The translations under genes and the position numbers were made by a program. Source: CBDFHV01 sp965247705 (GTDB lineage Bacteria > Pseudomonadota > Alphaproteobacteria > Rhodospirillales > CAMCUA01). Taken from it: 64,000 nt of DNA. The DNA is taken from the NCBI GenBank assembly GCA_965247705.1, contig CBDFHV010000086.1, forward strand, positions 1 through 64,000, in the 5' to 3' direction. This document shows, piece after piece, positions 1 to 8,019 of the stretch; the first letter of the stretch is position 1; every line of letters starts with the position of its first letter. The notes below the pieces were generated by a model that saw only the letters and a program-made list of their open reading frames with translations, was not told the DNA's origin and made no database searches.

Positions 1-120
1 GACCCGCTTTCCTTCGGCGATCCCTGCCATTGGATCGAACCCGACCTTTGCACTGTCCACGTGCGAGAAGCCAGGGAGAAGCCATTCGTGGCGGCGCCCG
101 GCGAGGAGAACTCGTCATGA
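1..120 (+). CDS. C-terminal end of an unidentified prophage gene (partial)
   Basis: The plus-strand frame is open from base 1 to a TGA at 118-120, which overlaps the ATG at 117 of the next gene (ATGA). Such coupling is typical of compact phage operons, so this is probably the last 39 codons of a gene that starts left of the window. The tail has no motif I recognise, so no function is offered. Confidence 0.4.
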   Translation, partial: DPLSFGDPCHWIEPDLCTVHVREAREKPFVAAPGEENSS

Positions 121-446
121 CTGCGCGCCGGCGCCTGCCCACCCGGCGCCCGACCGTGACCGTTCGCATCGAAGCGGCGGACATCGCCGCCCACGCGACG
201 GTGGGGTTCGACCCCGCCTTGGGCTGCCCGCGCGAGATCTTCCTGCGTCCCACGGGCGGCGCCAAGACCGGCTCGGGTGTCGATTATCTGCTCGATGACG
301 CCGCCGTGGCGATCTCGCTGGCATTGCAATGCGGCGTGCCCGCGGCGGCACTCGGCAAGGCCATGGGCCGCACGCCCGAGGGCGCACCGGCCAGCATCGT
401 CGGCGCGACCCTGGACCTGATCGTCGACGAAGGCAGGCCATCGTGA
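117..446 (+). CDS. TSCPD-domain (ribonucleotide reductase C-terminal-like) phage protein
   Basis: A 109-residue protein starting at ATG 117 behind a GAGGAG Shine-Dalgarno at 102-107. A longer frame from 30 has no such support. Residues about 35-100 contain GFDPALGCPREIF, a stretch ending LLDDAAVAISLALQ, and SIVGATLDLI. These resemble the TSCPD domain found at the C-terminus of B12-dependent ribonucleotide reductases and as free-standing phage proteins. No catalytic reductase domain is present, so a reductase role is not implied; the domain may bind nucleotide or metal. The stop overlaps the GTG start of the next gene, so it belongs to the early operon of the Mu-like prophage. The family match rests on pattern recognition. 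Confidence 0.6.
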   Translation: MTARRRLPTRRPTVTVRIEAADIAAHATVGFDPALGCPREIFLRPTGGAKTGSGVDYLLDDAAVAISLALQCGVPAAALGKAMGRTPEGAPASIVGATLDLIVDEGRPS

Positions 447-721
447 CCGACGATCGTCGTATCGGCGATGAGCTCGCCTGGCTGGACGGTCTGGTCCGCC
501 GTGCCTGGGCACACGCCGAACATCTCAGCGACAACGAGCTCCGCTTCATCGACGGCCTGGCGGGGCGCATCGAGCGCTTTCAGGAGGATACCTTCCTCTC
601 GCCCAAGCAACGGGGCTGGCTCGAGGCCATCGCCCGGCGCCTGGACGAGGCCGGCGTGCCGGCCGACCCGGCCGATCCGGGCGATGCGGTCGCGCGGCCG
701 GTGGATGAGGCAATGCGATGA
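443..721 (+). CDS. Small prophage protein of unknown function
   Basis: A 92-residue acidic, probably all-helical protein. I chose GTG 443 because it overlaps the TGA of the TSCPD gene (GTGA), as in the neighbouring couplings. A longer reading from 329 would run inside the upstream gene. The central part reads LSDNELRFIDGLAGRI, then FLSPKQRGWLEAIARRLDEAG, a pattern seen in small helical proteins of the early region of Mu-like phages. I do not recognise a named family. The next gene starts at 718, inside its last codons. Confidence 0.55.
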   Translation: MTDDRRIGDELAWLDGLVRRAWAHAEHLSDNELRFIDGLAGRIERFQEDTFLSPKQRGWLEAIARRLDEAGVPADPADPGDAVARPVDEAMR

Positions 722-1134
722 CGGCTCGCCTTCACCTCCTGCGCCCCTTCACCGGCTGGGCGAGCGGTGACTCCGTGGCGATTGCCGAGGAATGGGTCGC
801 ATCGATTCCGGAATACGGCGAGTTCGCAACCTGGACCGCACGGTGTCCAACGCGCCTGCGGGAGCTCGCCGCCGGGTCCGTCTACTTCGTGCGGGCGCGG
901 TATACCGTCTTTCGGATGCCGTTTCTGCGCATCGAGGCGGTCGGACGACGTTTCGCCATTCTCATGACGCCGCGCCTCATCCGTGTCGAGGCCAAGCGCG
1001 TCGGCTTCCTGCGCGGCTGGCGCTACCTGGAGGCCACCGAGGCACCGACGGATCTGGCGCCGCGCAAGGATATCGATGCCGGCGGCATGCCCCACGGGAT
1101 GTGGGCCGAACTGAAGGAGGCCGGCCTTGTCTAG
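718..1134 (+). CDS. DUF1489-like protein in prophage early region
   Basis: A 138-residue protein whose ATG overlaps the previous stop. Its middle (about residues 50-110) has GSVYFVRARYTVFRMPFLRIE, a hydrophobic strand AILMTPRLIRVE and RGWRYLEATEAPTDL. This matches my recollection of DUF1489, an alphaproteobacterial family of unknown biochemical role. Finding it between two phage genes suggests either a host-derived cargo gene or a phage branch of the family. The 3' end overlaps the TTG start of gemA. The family call is moderately sure; the function is unknown. Confidence 0.5.
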   Translation: MTARLHLLRPFTGWASGDSVAIAEEWVASIPEYGEFATWTARCPTRLRELAAGSVYFVRARYTVFRMPFLRIEAVGRRFAILMTPRLIRVEAKRVGFLRGWRYLEATEAPTDLAPRKDIDAGGMPHGMWAELKEAGLV

Positions 1135-1834
1135 CGTCACGGCCGACCCCGCGCGCCGTCCCTTGATCAAGGCGGTCCACGCCCGCGCCCGCGAGCTCGG
1201 TCTCGATATCGGGACCCGGCGTGTGCTCCAGACCCGCGTCACCGGCCACGCCTCGTGCCGCGACATGAGCGCTGCCGCTCTGCGTGCCGTGCTGGCGGCG
1301 ATGGACCGGAACCCCGCCGCGAAGACCGAACCCCGCACCGCCGCCCGCGGCGACCGTCTGCCGGAGGGTCCGCACCGGGGCAAGCTGTGGGCGCTGTGGC
1401 TCTCGGGCTGGCATCTGGGCGTGGTTGAGACCCCGAGCGAAGCTGCGCTGGCCCGCTTCATCGAACGTCAGACCGGGCTCGACGCCGCCAGATGGGCGCA
1501 GGATGAACGCGACACGGGCAAGGCCATCGAGGGTCTCAAGGCCTGGCTTTCCCGCGAGGCGGGCGTCGACTGGTCGCCCTATGCCGGTGTGGATGCCGCC
1601 GGCACCCGAGAGCAAATCGACAACCCCCGCGCCCGGGTGCTGGAAGCGCAGTGGCGCATCCTCCACGCTCTCGGCGTCGTCAAGATCGACGATCCGGGCG
1701 CGCTCGCATCTTACGCCGCCCGCCATGCCGGCATCGCGCGAGCGATCTCCCACACCCACCTCGAGGCCGATGAGGCCAAAGCCCTGATCGCCCACCTGGG
1801 CGAGCGCATCCGCGACGCACGGACGGGCCGATAA
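1127..1834 (+). CDS. gemA: GemA / Mu gp16-like regulatory protein
   Basis: A 235-residue protein starting at TTG 1127 with a strong AAGGAGG at 1114-1120, overlapping the end of the DUF1489-like gene. The central region contains GKLWALWLSGWHLGVVE, then ALARFIERQTGLD and AIEGLKAWL, the signature of GemA/gp16 proteins of Mu-like phages. In Mu this protein is linked to expression of host genes and DNA topology; here the role is inferred by family. An N-terminal basic segment (residues 1-80) precedes the domain. The stop overlaps the ATG of the methyltransferase gene, which continues the translationally coupled operon. Confidence 0.75.
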   Translation: MSSVTADPARRPLIKAVHARARELGLDIGTRRVLQTRVTGHASCRDMSAAALRAVLAAMDRNPAAKTEPRTAARGDRLPEGPHRGKLWALWLSGWHLGVVETPSEAALARFIERQTGLDAARWAQDERDTGKAIEGLKAWLSREAGVDWSPYAGVDAAGTREQIDNPRARVLEAQWRILHALGVVKIDDPGALASYAARHAGIARAISHTHLEADEAKALIAHLGERIRDARTGR

Positions 1835-2587
1835 TGCCCGGCACCCCCCATCTCATCGGCGATGCGGCGCTGTACAGAGGCGATTGCCTCGATCTTCTGC
1901 CTTGCTTGCGCGGCATCGATCACGTCATCACCGACCCGCCCTATGAGGACGTCTTGCACCAGGCCGTGGGGCGCATCGCGCGCACCGACGGCCGCAGAAC
2001 CCCGCAAGGTCCGGACTTCGCCGGCATCGATGCGATCCGCGCCGAGGCCGCCATGCGGGTCGCCGCGGTCTCGCGCGGCTGGGGCCATCGTCTTCACCCT
2101 GGCCGAAGGCGTGCGCGCCTGGCGCGATGCGTTGCAGGCGGCCGGCGCGCGCTGGGACACCGTGCTCTGCTGGGTCAAGCCCGATTCGGCGCCGCGCTTC
2201 AACGGACAGGGCGCGGCCCGCGGCTTCGAGTGCATCGCCACCGCGTGGTGCGGCACGGGCCACCGGCGCTGGAACGGCGGCGGCCGGCGCGGCGTGTTCA
2301 CGCATCCGACCGCGAAGGGCGGCCACCCTACCGCCAAGCCGGTGGCGCTGATGCAAGAGCTGGTCGCGCTCTATACCCGGCCCGGCGATCTCGTCTGCGA
2401 TCCGTTCATGGGCGCGGGCACGACCGGCGTGGCATGCCTCAAGCTCGGGCGGCGCTTTGTCGGCATCGAGATCGACCCCAACTATTATGATATGGCCTGC
2501 CGCCGCCTAGCGGCGGCCGCGGCCGAGCCGCCCCTGCCGCTTCCCGAGATGCCCGTGCAGGCAGCCCTGGCCCTGGAGCACTCGTGA
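1834..2587 (+). pseudogene. DNA methyltransferase (N6_N4 type), frameshifted
   Basis: Frame one gives the start with a DPPY catalytic motif at about residue 35. The homology then moves to the +1 frame near 2081-2086, where a GGGG run follows GGCT. The second frame gives AIVFTLAEGVRAW, a target-recognition region, HPTAKP and the SAM-binding FMGAGTT motif, and ends at 2587. Removing one G would restore a single protein of about 250 residues. Motif order (DPPY first, FxGxGTT late) is that of a beta-class adenine or cytosine-N4 methyltransferase, as often carried by Mu-like phages to modify their DNA. A sequencing error in the G run is as likely as a true mutation. Confidence 0.75.
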
Positions 2588-2929
2588 GTGGCGGTGCCGC
2601 TGCCCGGCGTGCTGGCCGAGATCGCGGAGGTTGCCGGCCGCGAGGCGGCGCTCGAGATCCCGCTGGCCCACGGCGGTGAGGACGCCTTCCATATCCCGCG
2701 CCCCGAGCACCTCGCCCGGGACCGCGCCCATCCCCTGATCGCGCTGGTCGGCCACACCGCCGCCCGGGCCATCGCCCGGCGCTGCGGCGGCGGGCCGGTC
2801 TATATCCCGCGCGCCCGCCGGGCGCTCGTCGCCCACTTGGCCCGGCAGGGCCTCACAACGGCAGAGATCGCCGGCCGCCTCGGGCTGTCGCGGCGCACCG
2901 CGCGCCGCTACCGGCGCGATCGCGGTTGA
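2588..2929 (+). CDS. Mor-like transcription activator
   Basis: A 113-residue protein starting at GTG 2588, directly after the methyltransferase stop. The N-terminal half (residues 5-30) is helical. The middle has a GGGPVYIPRA stretch typical of the Mor/C fold. The C-terminus carries a clear helix-turn-helix, GLTTAEIAGRLGLSRRTARR, at about residues 88-107. Mor activates middle transcription in phage Mu; its place just before the lysis and packaging genes agrees. Family assignment is good; the promoter it acts on is not identified here. Confidence 0.75.
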   Translation: MAVPLPGVLAEIAEVAGREAALEIPLAHGGEDAFHIPRPEHLARDRAHPLIALVGHTAARAIARRCGGGPVYIPRARRALVAHLARQGLTTAEIAGRLGLSRRTARRYRRDRG

Positions 2930-2987
2930 CGCCACAGCGGACCATGGTCCGCTGCACGGGCGCGGCCGGCTCTGTTCTTATCCACCC

Positions 2988-3419
2988 ATGCGACGGGCCA
3001 GCCTGATCCGCAACCAATCGAGCGTGCACGGCACCATGGGCGTCCTGGCGGCAGGCGAGCTGCGGCTGCACGTCATGGAACCGCCATGGCGGGATAACCG
3101 GCGCAACCGCTCTTGCATCCCGGAAGGCGACTACGAGGTGCTGCCACACCTCTCGCCGCGCTTCCGCCGCTGCCTTCTCGTTGCTGGCGTCGAGAACCGC
3201 AGCCACATCCTGGTGCACGCCGGCAACGTCGGCGGCGACGTCGAGGCGGGCTTTCATACCCACACGCTGGGTTGCCTGCTGCCGGGGCTCCGGCCCGGCC
3301 GCCTCACGGTCAAGGGGCGCGCGCAGCAGGCCGTGCTCGGCAGCCGCACGGCGCTACGCCACCTGATGGGTTGGGTCGCCGGCCGGCCCTTCGAGCTGGA
3401 GATCGTCGGCCATGCTTGA
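2988..3419 (+). CDS. DUF5675 family phage protein (lysis region)
   Basis: A 143-residue protein. It contains MEPPWRDNRRNRSCIPEGDY at about residues 29-48, ILVHAGN at 74-80 and a later TLGCLLPG. These are conserved blocks of DUF5675, a phage family usually found beside holins and packaging genes and suspected to act on the cell envelope. No signal peptide is evident. The stop overlaps the ATG of the membrane protein that follows, so the two are probably translated together. Enzymatic activity is not established from the sequence. Confidence 0.65.
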   Translation: MRRASLIRNQSSVHGTMGVLAAGELRLHVMEPPWRDNRRNRSCIPEGDYEVLPHLSPRFRRCLLVAGVENRSHILVHAGNVGGDVEAGFHTHTLGCLLPGLRPGRLTVKGRAQQAVLGSRTALRHLMGWVAGRPFELEIVGHA

Positions 3420-3918
3420 TGCGCTGCTTTCGATCCTGACCGGCGGCGCCACCGGCCTGCTCGGCACCGCGGTCAGCTTCTTTTCCAGCTACTTCCAGGC
3501 CAAGCAGCGCCACGCCCAGGAGATGGAGTTGCGCCGGCTCGATCTGGAGATGGCCCGGGCCGAGGCGGCCTCGGCCGAGCGCGTCGCCGCCGTCGAGGCC
3601 GAATCGGCTCGCGACCAGGCCGCCTGGTCGGCATTGGAAGCTTCCTACAAAGAAGCCGCGCGGCGCTGGTCGCGGGGCGACAGCAAGTGGTTGGTCTTCG
3701 TCGACGTGGTGCGCGGGCTGACCCGGCCTGGACTCACCTTCTTCTTTGTCGGCCTCGTCGGCGCCATCTACTTCACGCTCGGCGGCTCCGACATGGAGAC
3801 CATCGATATCCGCCCCCGCATCATCGACACCGTGCTCTACCTCGCCACCACCTGCGTCTTGTGGTGGTTCGGTGCGCGCCAGATCGCCAAGCGGGCCGAG
3901 CGGGACACGGGACGGTGA
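3412..3918 (+). CDS. Holin-like membrane protein with coiled coil
   Basis: A 168-residue protein. It has a hydrophobic N-terminus (residues 5-28), then a long charged helix rich in E, A and R (about 30-95) likely to form a coiled coil. Two membrane segments follow: one around GLTFFFVGLVGAIYFTLGG and one around VLYLATTCVLWWFGARQI. The stretch VVRGLTRPGLTFF recalls the three-helix phage and gene-transfer-agent holins. It overlaps DUF5675 upstream and the next small membrane gene downstream by a few bases. A holin role is inferred from topology and position. Confidence 0.55.
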   Translation: MLDALLSILTGGATGLLGTAVSFFSSYFQAKQRHAQEMELRRLDLEMARAEAASAERVAAVEAESARDQAAWSALEASYKEAARRWSRGDSKWLVFVDVVRGLTRPGLTFFFVGLVGAIYFTLGGSDMETIDIRPRIIDTVLYLATTCVLWWFGARQIAKRAERDTGR

Positions 3919-4259
3919 TCGAGCCCGCGGCGTGGCAGGCGTTCGGCGGGGTCGCGGCGGTGGTGATCCTGCTCGGCGCCCTGATGCTGGCGCTGCAACG
4001 GCTGGGGGTAATTCGCACTGGCGGCCCGGCAACCCAGGCACGCGCTGCCGGCGATGACGGGTCGGCGAGGATCGTGGCCCTCGAGCGCGACCTGGCAGGC
4101 CTCCGGCTGCACGTCGCCGAGCACTATGTGCGGCGCGACGACTGGGTGCAGATGACGTCCCGCGTGATCGGCATGCTGGAGGATCACTCGGTCATGCTGG
4201 CGCGGCTCGACGAGCGGTTCAGCGCGGCGGAGCGAATCTGGAACGGAGGCGGCAAATGA
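3915..4259 (+). CDS. Single-span membrane protein with helical tail
   Basis: A 114-residue protein from GTG 3915, overlapping the previous stop (GTGA). Residues about 8-30 form one membrane helix (GVAAVVILLGALMLALQRLG). The rest is a charged helix with ALERDLAGLRLHVAEHYV and ending NGGGK. Small proteins like this sit after holins in Mu-like phages (DUF2730-type or spanin-like). I cannot choose between these from sequence alone. Confidence 0.5.
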   Translation: MIEPAAWQAFGGVAAVVILLGALMLALQRLGVIRTGGPATQARAAGDDGSARIVALERDLAGLRLHVAEHYVRRDDWVQMTSRVIGMLEDHSVMLARLDERFSAAERIWNGGGK

Positions 4260-4268
4260 GCAATTCAA

Positions 4269-4676
4269 ATGAGCGATAACGACATTAACCCGCTGATCGA
4301 CGAAGCCATGCTGCCCGCGGCGCGCTGGGACATTCTGCGCACGCTCCGAATCGGCGGCCATCTCGGCGCCACCGAGCGGATGATCCGCGAGGTCCTGGTC
4401 GCCGGCTATCTCGGCATCACCCAGCACTGGCTGCGCGATCAACTGACCTATCTGGAGGATCGCAAGCTGGTGGCGATCGAGCGCCACGCGATCGATCCCT
4501 GGCGCGTCACACTGGCCCGCCACGGCTACGATGTCGCCGATTACCAGGTGCCCTGCGAGGCCGGCATCCGCCGCCCGCCCAGGGCCGCGGCCGGGGGACT
4601 GATGCCGCGCCGCGTTCCAAGGTTCTGGCAAACTGCCGCGCAAACGGTGCGCGCAGCGGCTCGACGCCCTGCATGA
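4269..4676 (+). CDS. Mu gp26-like winged-helix protein; 3' end probably out of frame
   Basis: The first 105 or so residues read as a small winged-helix protein: RWDILRTLRIGGHLGATERM, then LRDQLTYLEDRKLVAIE and WRVTLARHGYDVADY. This is the usual content of the gene just before DUF3486 in Mu-like phages. The frame then runs on past the next gene's start. Shortening the G5 run at 4593-4597 by one base would place a TGA at 4600-4602 overlapping the ATG at 4602, the expected coupling. I therefore think the true stop is at 4602 and the extension to 4676 is an artefact of an indel. Confidence 0.55.
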   Translation: MSDNDINPLIDEAMLPAARWDILRTLRIGGHLGATERMIREVLVAGYLGITQHWLRDQLTYLEDRKLVAIERHAIDPWRVTLARHGYDVADYQVPCEAGIRRPPRAAAGGLMPRRVPRFWQTAAQTVRAAARRPA

Positions 4677-5128
4677 TCGAGACACGGCTTCTCCGGCTAC
4701 GAACAACTCGCCGACTGGATCGCCGAACAGGGCCACCCGATCGGCAAATCGACCCTGCACCGGTATGGCGCAGTGCTGGAGACGGCGGATCGAGCAGACC
4801 CGCCTGGCCACGCGAGCAGGCGGAAGCCCTGCTTGCCGCCTCGCCCGACGATGACGGCGCGCTGGCCGAGGCGACGCTGCGTCAGGTCCAGGCCGACATG
4901 TTCGATCTCCTGCTCGCCGCCGAACAGGGTGACATGAAGCAAGTCGCCACCGCCGCCCGCGCCCTTGCCGAGGTCGCGCGGGCCTCGATTTCCCTTCGCC
5001 GCGAACGCCGCCAAGTGCTCAAGGAGGCGGCCCAGGCCGCCAACAAGGTTGCGATCAAGGCCGGCCTCTCGACCGACACCGCAAGCGCAATCCGTGCCGC
5101 CATCGAAGGTGCGGGGGGCGCGCCATGA
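4602..5128 (+). pseudogene. DUF3486 (Mu gp27-like) packaging-region gene, several frameshifts
   Basis: The expected protein can be followed piece by piece: MPRR at 4602, then KVLA, then LPRKRCAQRLDALHD, then GFSGYEQLADWIAEQGHPIG, then RRIEQTRLA, then EQAEALLAASPDD to the stop at 5128. Each piece lies in a different frame from the one before, so about five indels fall between 4610 and 4817, while the rest is intact. DUF3486 proteins precede the terminase large subunit in Mu-like phages and probably help packaging. The density of shifts suggests either a badly decayed gene or a very poor consensus in this short stretch. Confidence 0.7.
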
Positions 5129-6561
5129 GCCCCACCATGAGACGCACGCTGCTCCCTTATCAGACCCGCTGGGTCGCCGATAAGGCCGGCGTCAAGGTGA
5201 TCGAGAAGTCGCGCCGTATCGGGCTGTCCTGGGCCGAGGCCTATGACGCCGTGATGCACGCCGGCGAGGGCGGCGGCAATATCTATTACCAGTCCTACAA
5301 CAAGGACATGACGCGCGGATTCATCGATGACTGCGCCGAGTGGGCGCGGACGCTCGATGTCGGCGCGGCAGCGGTGGGCGAGACCCTGATCCGCGACGGC
5401 GAACGCGACGTGCAGGCGTTCCGTCTCGGGCTCGCCTCGGGCAAGGAGGTGTTGGCGATGACCTCGGCGCCGCGCGCCTTCCGCTCCAAGGGCCGGCCCG
5501 GCGATGTCGCGGTGATCGACGAGGCCGCCTTCGTCGACGATCTCGGCGAAGTGCTCAAGGCCGCGCTTGCCTTCCGTCAATGGGGCGGCCGCGTGCATGT
5601 TCTCTCGACCCACAATGGCGAGGCTTCGCCGTTTGCCGCACTGGTGCGCGATATCCGCGACGGCGTGCGGCCGGGCAGCCTGCATACGGTCACCCTCGGG
5701 CAGGCGCTCGCCGAGGGGCTCTACAGGCGCATCTGCGCGGTCACGGGCCAGGACTGGTCGGCCCAGGCCGAGGCGGCCTGGGAGGCGGGCTTGCGGGCCG
5801 AATACGGTATCCATGCCGCCGAGGAGCTCGACTGTATTCCGTCCGCCGGCGCCGGGGCCTGGCTCGCCTGGGAGCTGATCCGCGCCGCCGAGGAGGCGGC
5901 CGCGGGCGATCCGGACGCCTATGCGGGCGGGCCGATCCACATCGGCGTCGATATCGCGCGCCGGCGCGATCTCTGGGTCGCGGCCGTGACCGAGACCGTC
6001 GGCGATGTGCTGTGGTGCCGCGAGCTGGTGGTCCGGCAAGGTATCACGTTCTCCGAGCAGCGCCAGATCGTCGCCGCGCTCGATGCGCGCTACCGGCCCT
6101 TGCGCATCGCCGTCGACCAGACCGGCATGGGCGAGGCCGTGGTCGAGCGCTGGCAAGACGCCCACGGCCGACTCCGTGTCGAGGGCGTGTTGATGACCGC
6201 ACCCCGTAAGCTCGATGTCGCCACCGCGCTTCGCGAGGCGATGGAAGACCGCCGCTTGCGCATCCCCGCCGACGATGCGCTCAGGCGCGATCTCCACAGC
6301 GTCTGCGCCGCCGCGGGGCCAACCGGCGCCGCTCGCCTTGTCGCCGAGCGCGGCGCGACGGACGGCCATGCCGACCGTTTCTGGGCCTTGGCGCTGGCCT
6401 GCGCCGCCGCGGCCGATGACGCAGGCCCGTTCACCGCACGCACCACCGACGACCACTACTTCGGCCTCGCCGCCTATGGCGGTGGCGGCGGTGACGCCCA
6501 TGCCATCGACCGCCGCCTCAACGTGGTCGCCGGCGGCACCGACTGGAGCGGTTGGTACTGA
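5125..6561 (+). CDS. Phage terminase large subunit (Mu gp28-like)
   Basis: A 478-residue packaging motor and nuclease whose ATG overlaps the DUF3486 stop (ATGA). The ATPase half has a Walker A-like EKSRRIGLSW near residue 28 and a Walker B VAVIDEAAF near residue 128. A coupling motif LSTHNGEASPF follows. The nuclease half has IGVDIARRRD near residue 273 and VDQTGMG near residue 330, fitting an RNase H-like fold. The gene is intact, unlike both neighbours. It would cut and pump prophage DNA into heads through the portal encoded next. Confidence 0.85.
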   Translation: MSPTMRRTLLPYQTRWVADKAGVKVIEKSRRIGLSWAEAYDAVMHAGEGGGNIYYQSYNKDMTRGFIDDCAEWARTLDVGAAAVGETLIRDGERDVQAFRLGLASGKEVLAMTSAPRAFRSKGRPGDVAVIDEAAFVDDLGEVLKAALAFRQWGGRVHVLSTHNGEASPFAALVRDIRDGVRPGSLHTVTLGQALAEGLYRRICAVTGQDWSAQAEAAWEAGLRAEYGIHAAEELDCIPSAGAGAWLAWELIRAAEEAAAGDPDAYAGGPIHIGVDIARRRDLWVAAVTETVGDVLWCRELVVRQGITFSEQRQIVAALDARYRPLRIAVDQTGMGEAVVERWQDAHGRLRVEGVLMTAPRKLDVATALREAMEDRRLRIPADDALRRDLHSVCAAAGPTGAARLVAERGATDGHADRFWALALACAAAADDAGPFTARTTDDHYFGLAAYGGGGGDAHAIDRRLNVVAGGTDWSGWY

Positions 6562-8017
6562 TGGCCCGCAACCCCAAACGCAAAACCCCGGCACGGCCGC
6601 CCCGTGGCGAGGCCGCCGCCACCGGCGGCGGCATGGAGACGGCCATCTCGCCTTTCTTGGCCACAACCGGATCGCCGCAAAATATCCTGCGCGGCGGCCC
6701 CGCGGCCTGGCGCGAGACCCTGCGCGACGAGAAGGCCGCCACCAGCCTGGCCCAACTGCTCGACGCCGTCTCGGCCATCCCCTGGCGCATCGAGCCCGGC
6801 GGGCCGGGACGGCGCGATGCCCTTGCCGCGGAGGATCTCGCCGAACAACTGGCGGCGATCGACTTCGATACCGCCTTCCGCGAGATGGCCCATGCCGTCT
6901 GGTACGGCTATGCGGTCGCCGAGATCATCTGGCAACCGACACCCGGCCGGGTCGAGATCGCCGCCATCCGCACCCGCGCGCCCGAGCGTTTCCGCTTCGG
7001 CACGGACGGGAACCTGCGCCTGGTGAGCCGCGCCCATCCCCGCGGCGCGGCCGTGCCCGCGGCCAAGTTCTGGCTCGCCCGCATGCCCGCCGAGCACGGC
7101 GGCCAGGCCCATGGGCCCGGCGCCGCCCGGCTCTGTTTCTGGCCGGTCTGGCTCAAGCGCAACGGCATCCGCTATTGGGCCGTCGCATTGGAAAAGTTCG
7201 GCTCCCCCACGCCCATCGGCAAGCATAGGCCGAAGGCGCCGCAAGGGGAGATCGATCTCCTGCTCGAGACCCTCCAGCGCCTCACCCAGGGCGGCGGCAT
7301 CGCCATCCCCGAGGGCCAGGAGATCGCCTTCCTCGAGGCGACCCGGCGCAGCGGCGGCGATCATGTCCAGTTCTGCAAGTACATGGACGCCCTCATCGTC
7401 GAGGCCGTCCTGTTGCAGACCGCGACCACCGAGATGGGGCCGTGGAAGGGCACCGCCGAGGTTCAGAAGCTGGTGCGCGACGAGCGTGTAGCCACCCTCT
7501 CGCGCATGATCTGTTCGAGCCTCGAGCGCACCGTCGCCCGTTGGCTCACCGACTGGAACTACCCCGGCGCCGCCTACCCCAAGGTGGTGCGCGAGATCGC
7601 GCCTCCCGAGGACCTCAACGCCCGCGCCCAGCGCGATGAGATCGTCGCCCGCATGAGCAGCCGCCGGCCGACTCTGCGCTACATCGAGGACACCTATGGC
7701 GGCGAATGGGAGGACGCACTCGGCGCCGGGCGCCGGCGGGCGTTTCGCCTTTGCCGAAGCCGGCCGGGACGATGCCATCGACCGGGCGCTCGCCGACCGA
7801 GCTCGACGGCTGGCAACCCCTCCTGGAGCCCATGATCGAGCCTGTCCTCGATGCCGTCCGCAACGCCGATGGATTCCAGGACGTGCGCGAAAGCCTCGGC
7901 GGTCTGTACCGCCGCATGGACGAGACGCCGCTGACAACCAAACTGCATCGCATGGCGTTCTCGGCCGAACTCTCGGGCGACGCCGGACTGGTCGACGACG
8001 ATACCGGCGAGGGTTGA
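6561..8017 (+). pseudogene. DUF935 portal protein (Mu gp29-like), frameshifted near its C-terminus
   Basis: The ATG at 6561 overlaps the terminase stop. The first 390 or so residues are a normal DUF935 portal: FLATTGSPQNILRGG, AHAVWYGYAVAEIIW, a FWPVWLKRNGIRYWAVALEKFG block and KYMDALIVEAVLLQT. From about 7730 the homology passes into the +1 frame (AFAEAGRDDAIDRALADRA). From about 7800 it passes into the +2 frame (LDGWQPLLEPMIEPVLDAVR to the stop at 8017). Two small indels therefore break the last 90 residues. Portals form the dodecameric gate of the capsid. Confidence 0.75.
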
Positions 8018-8019
8018 GC

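Noticed and set aside
4882..6666. 594-codon minus-strand frame opposite the terminase
   Set aside because: The terminase has Walker and nuclease motifs; the opposite frame has none.
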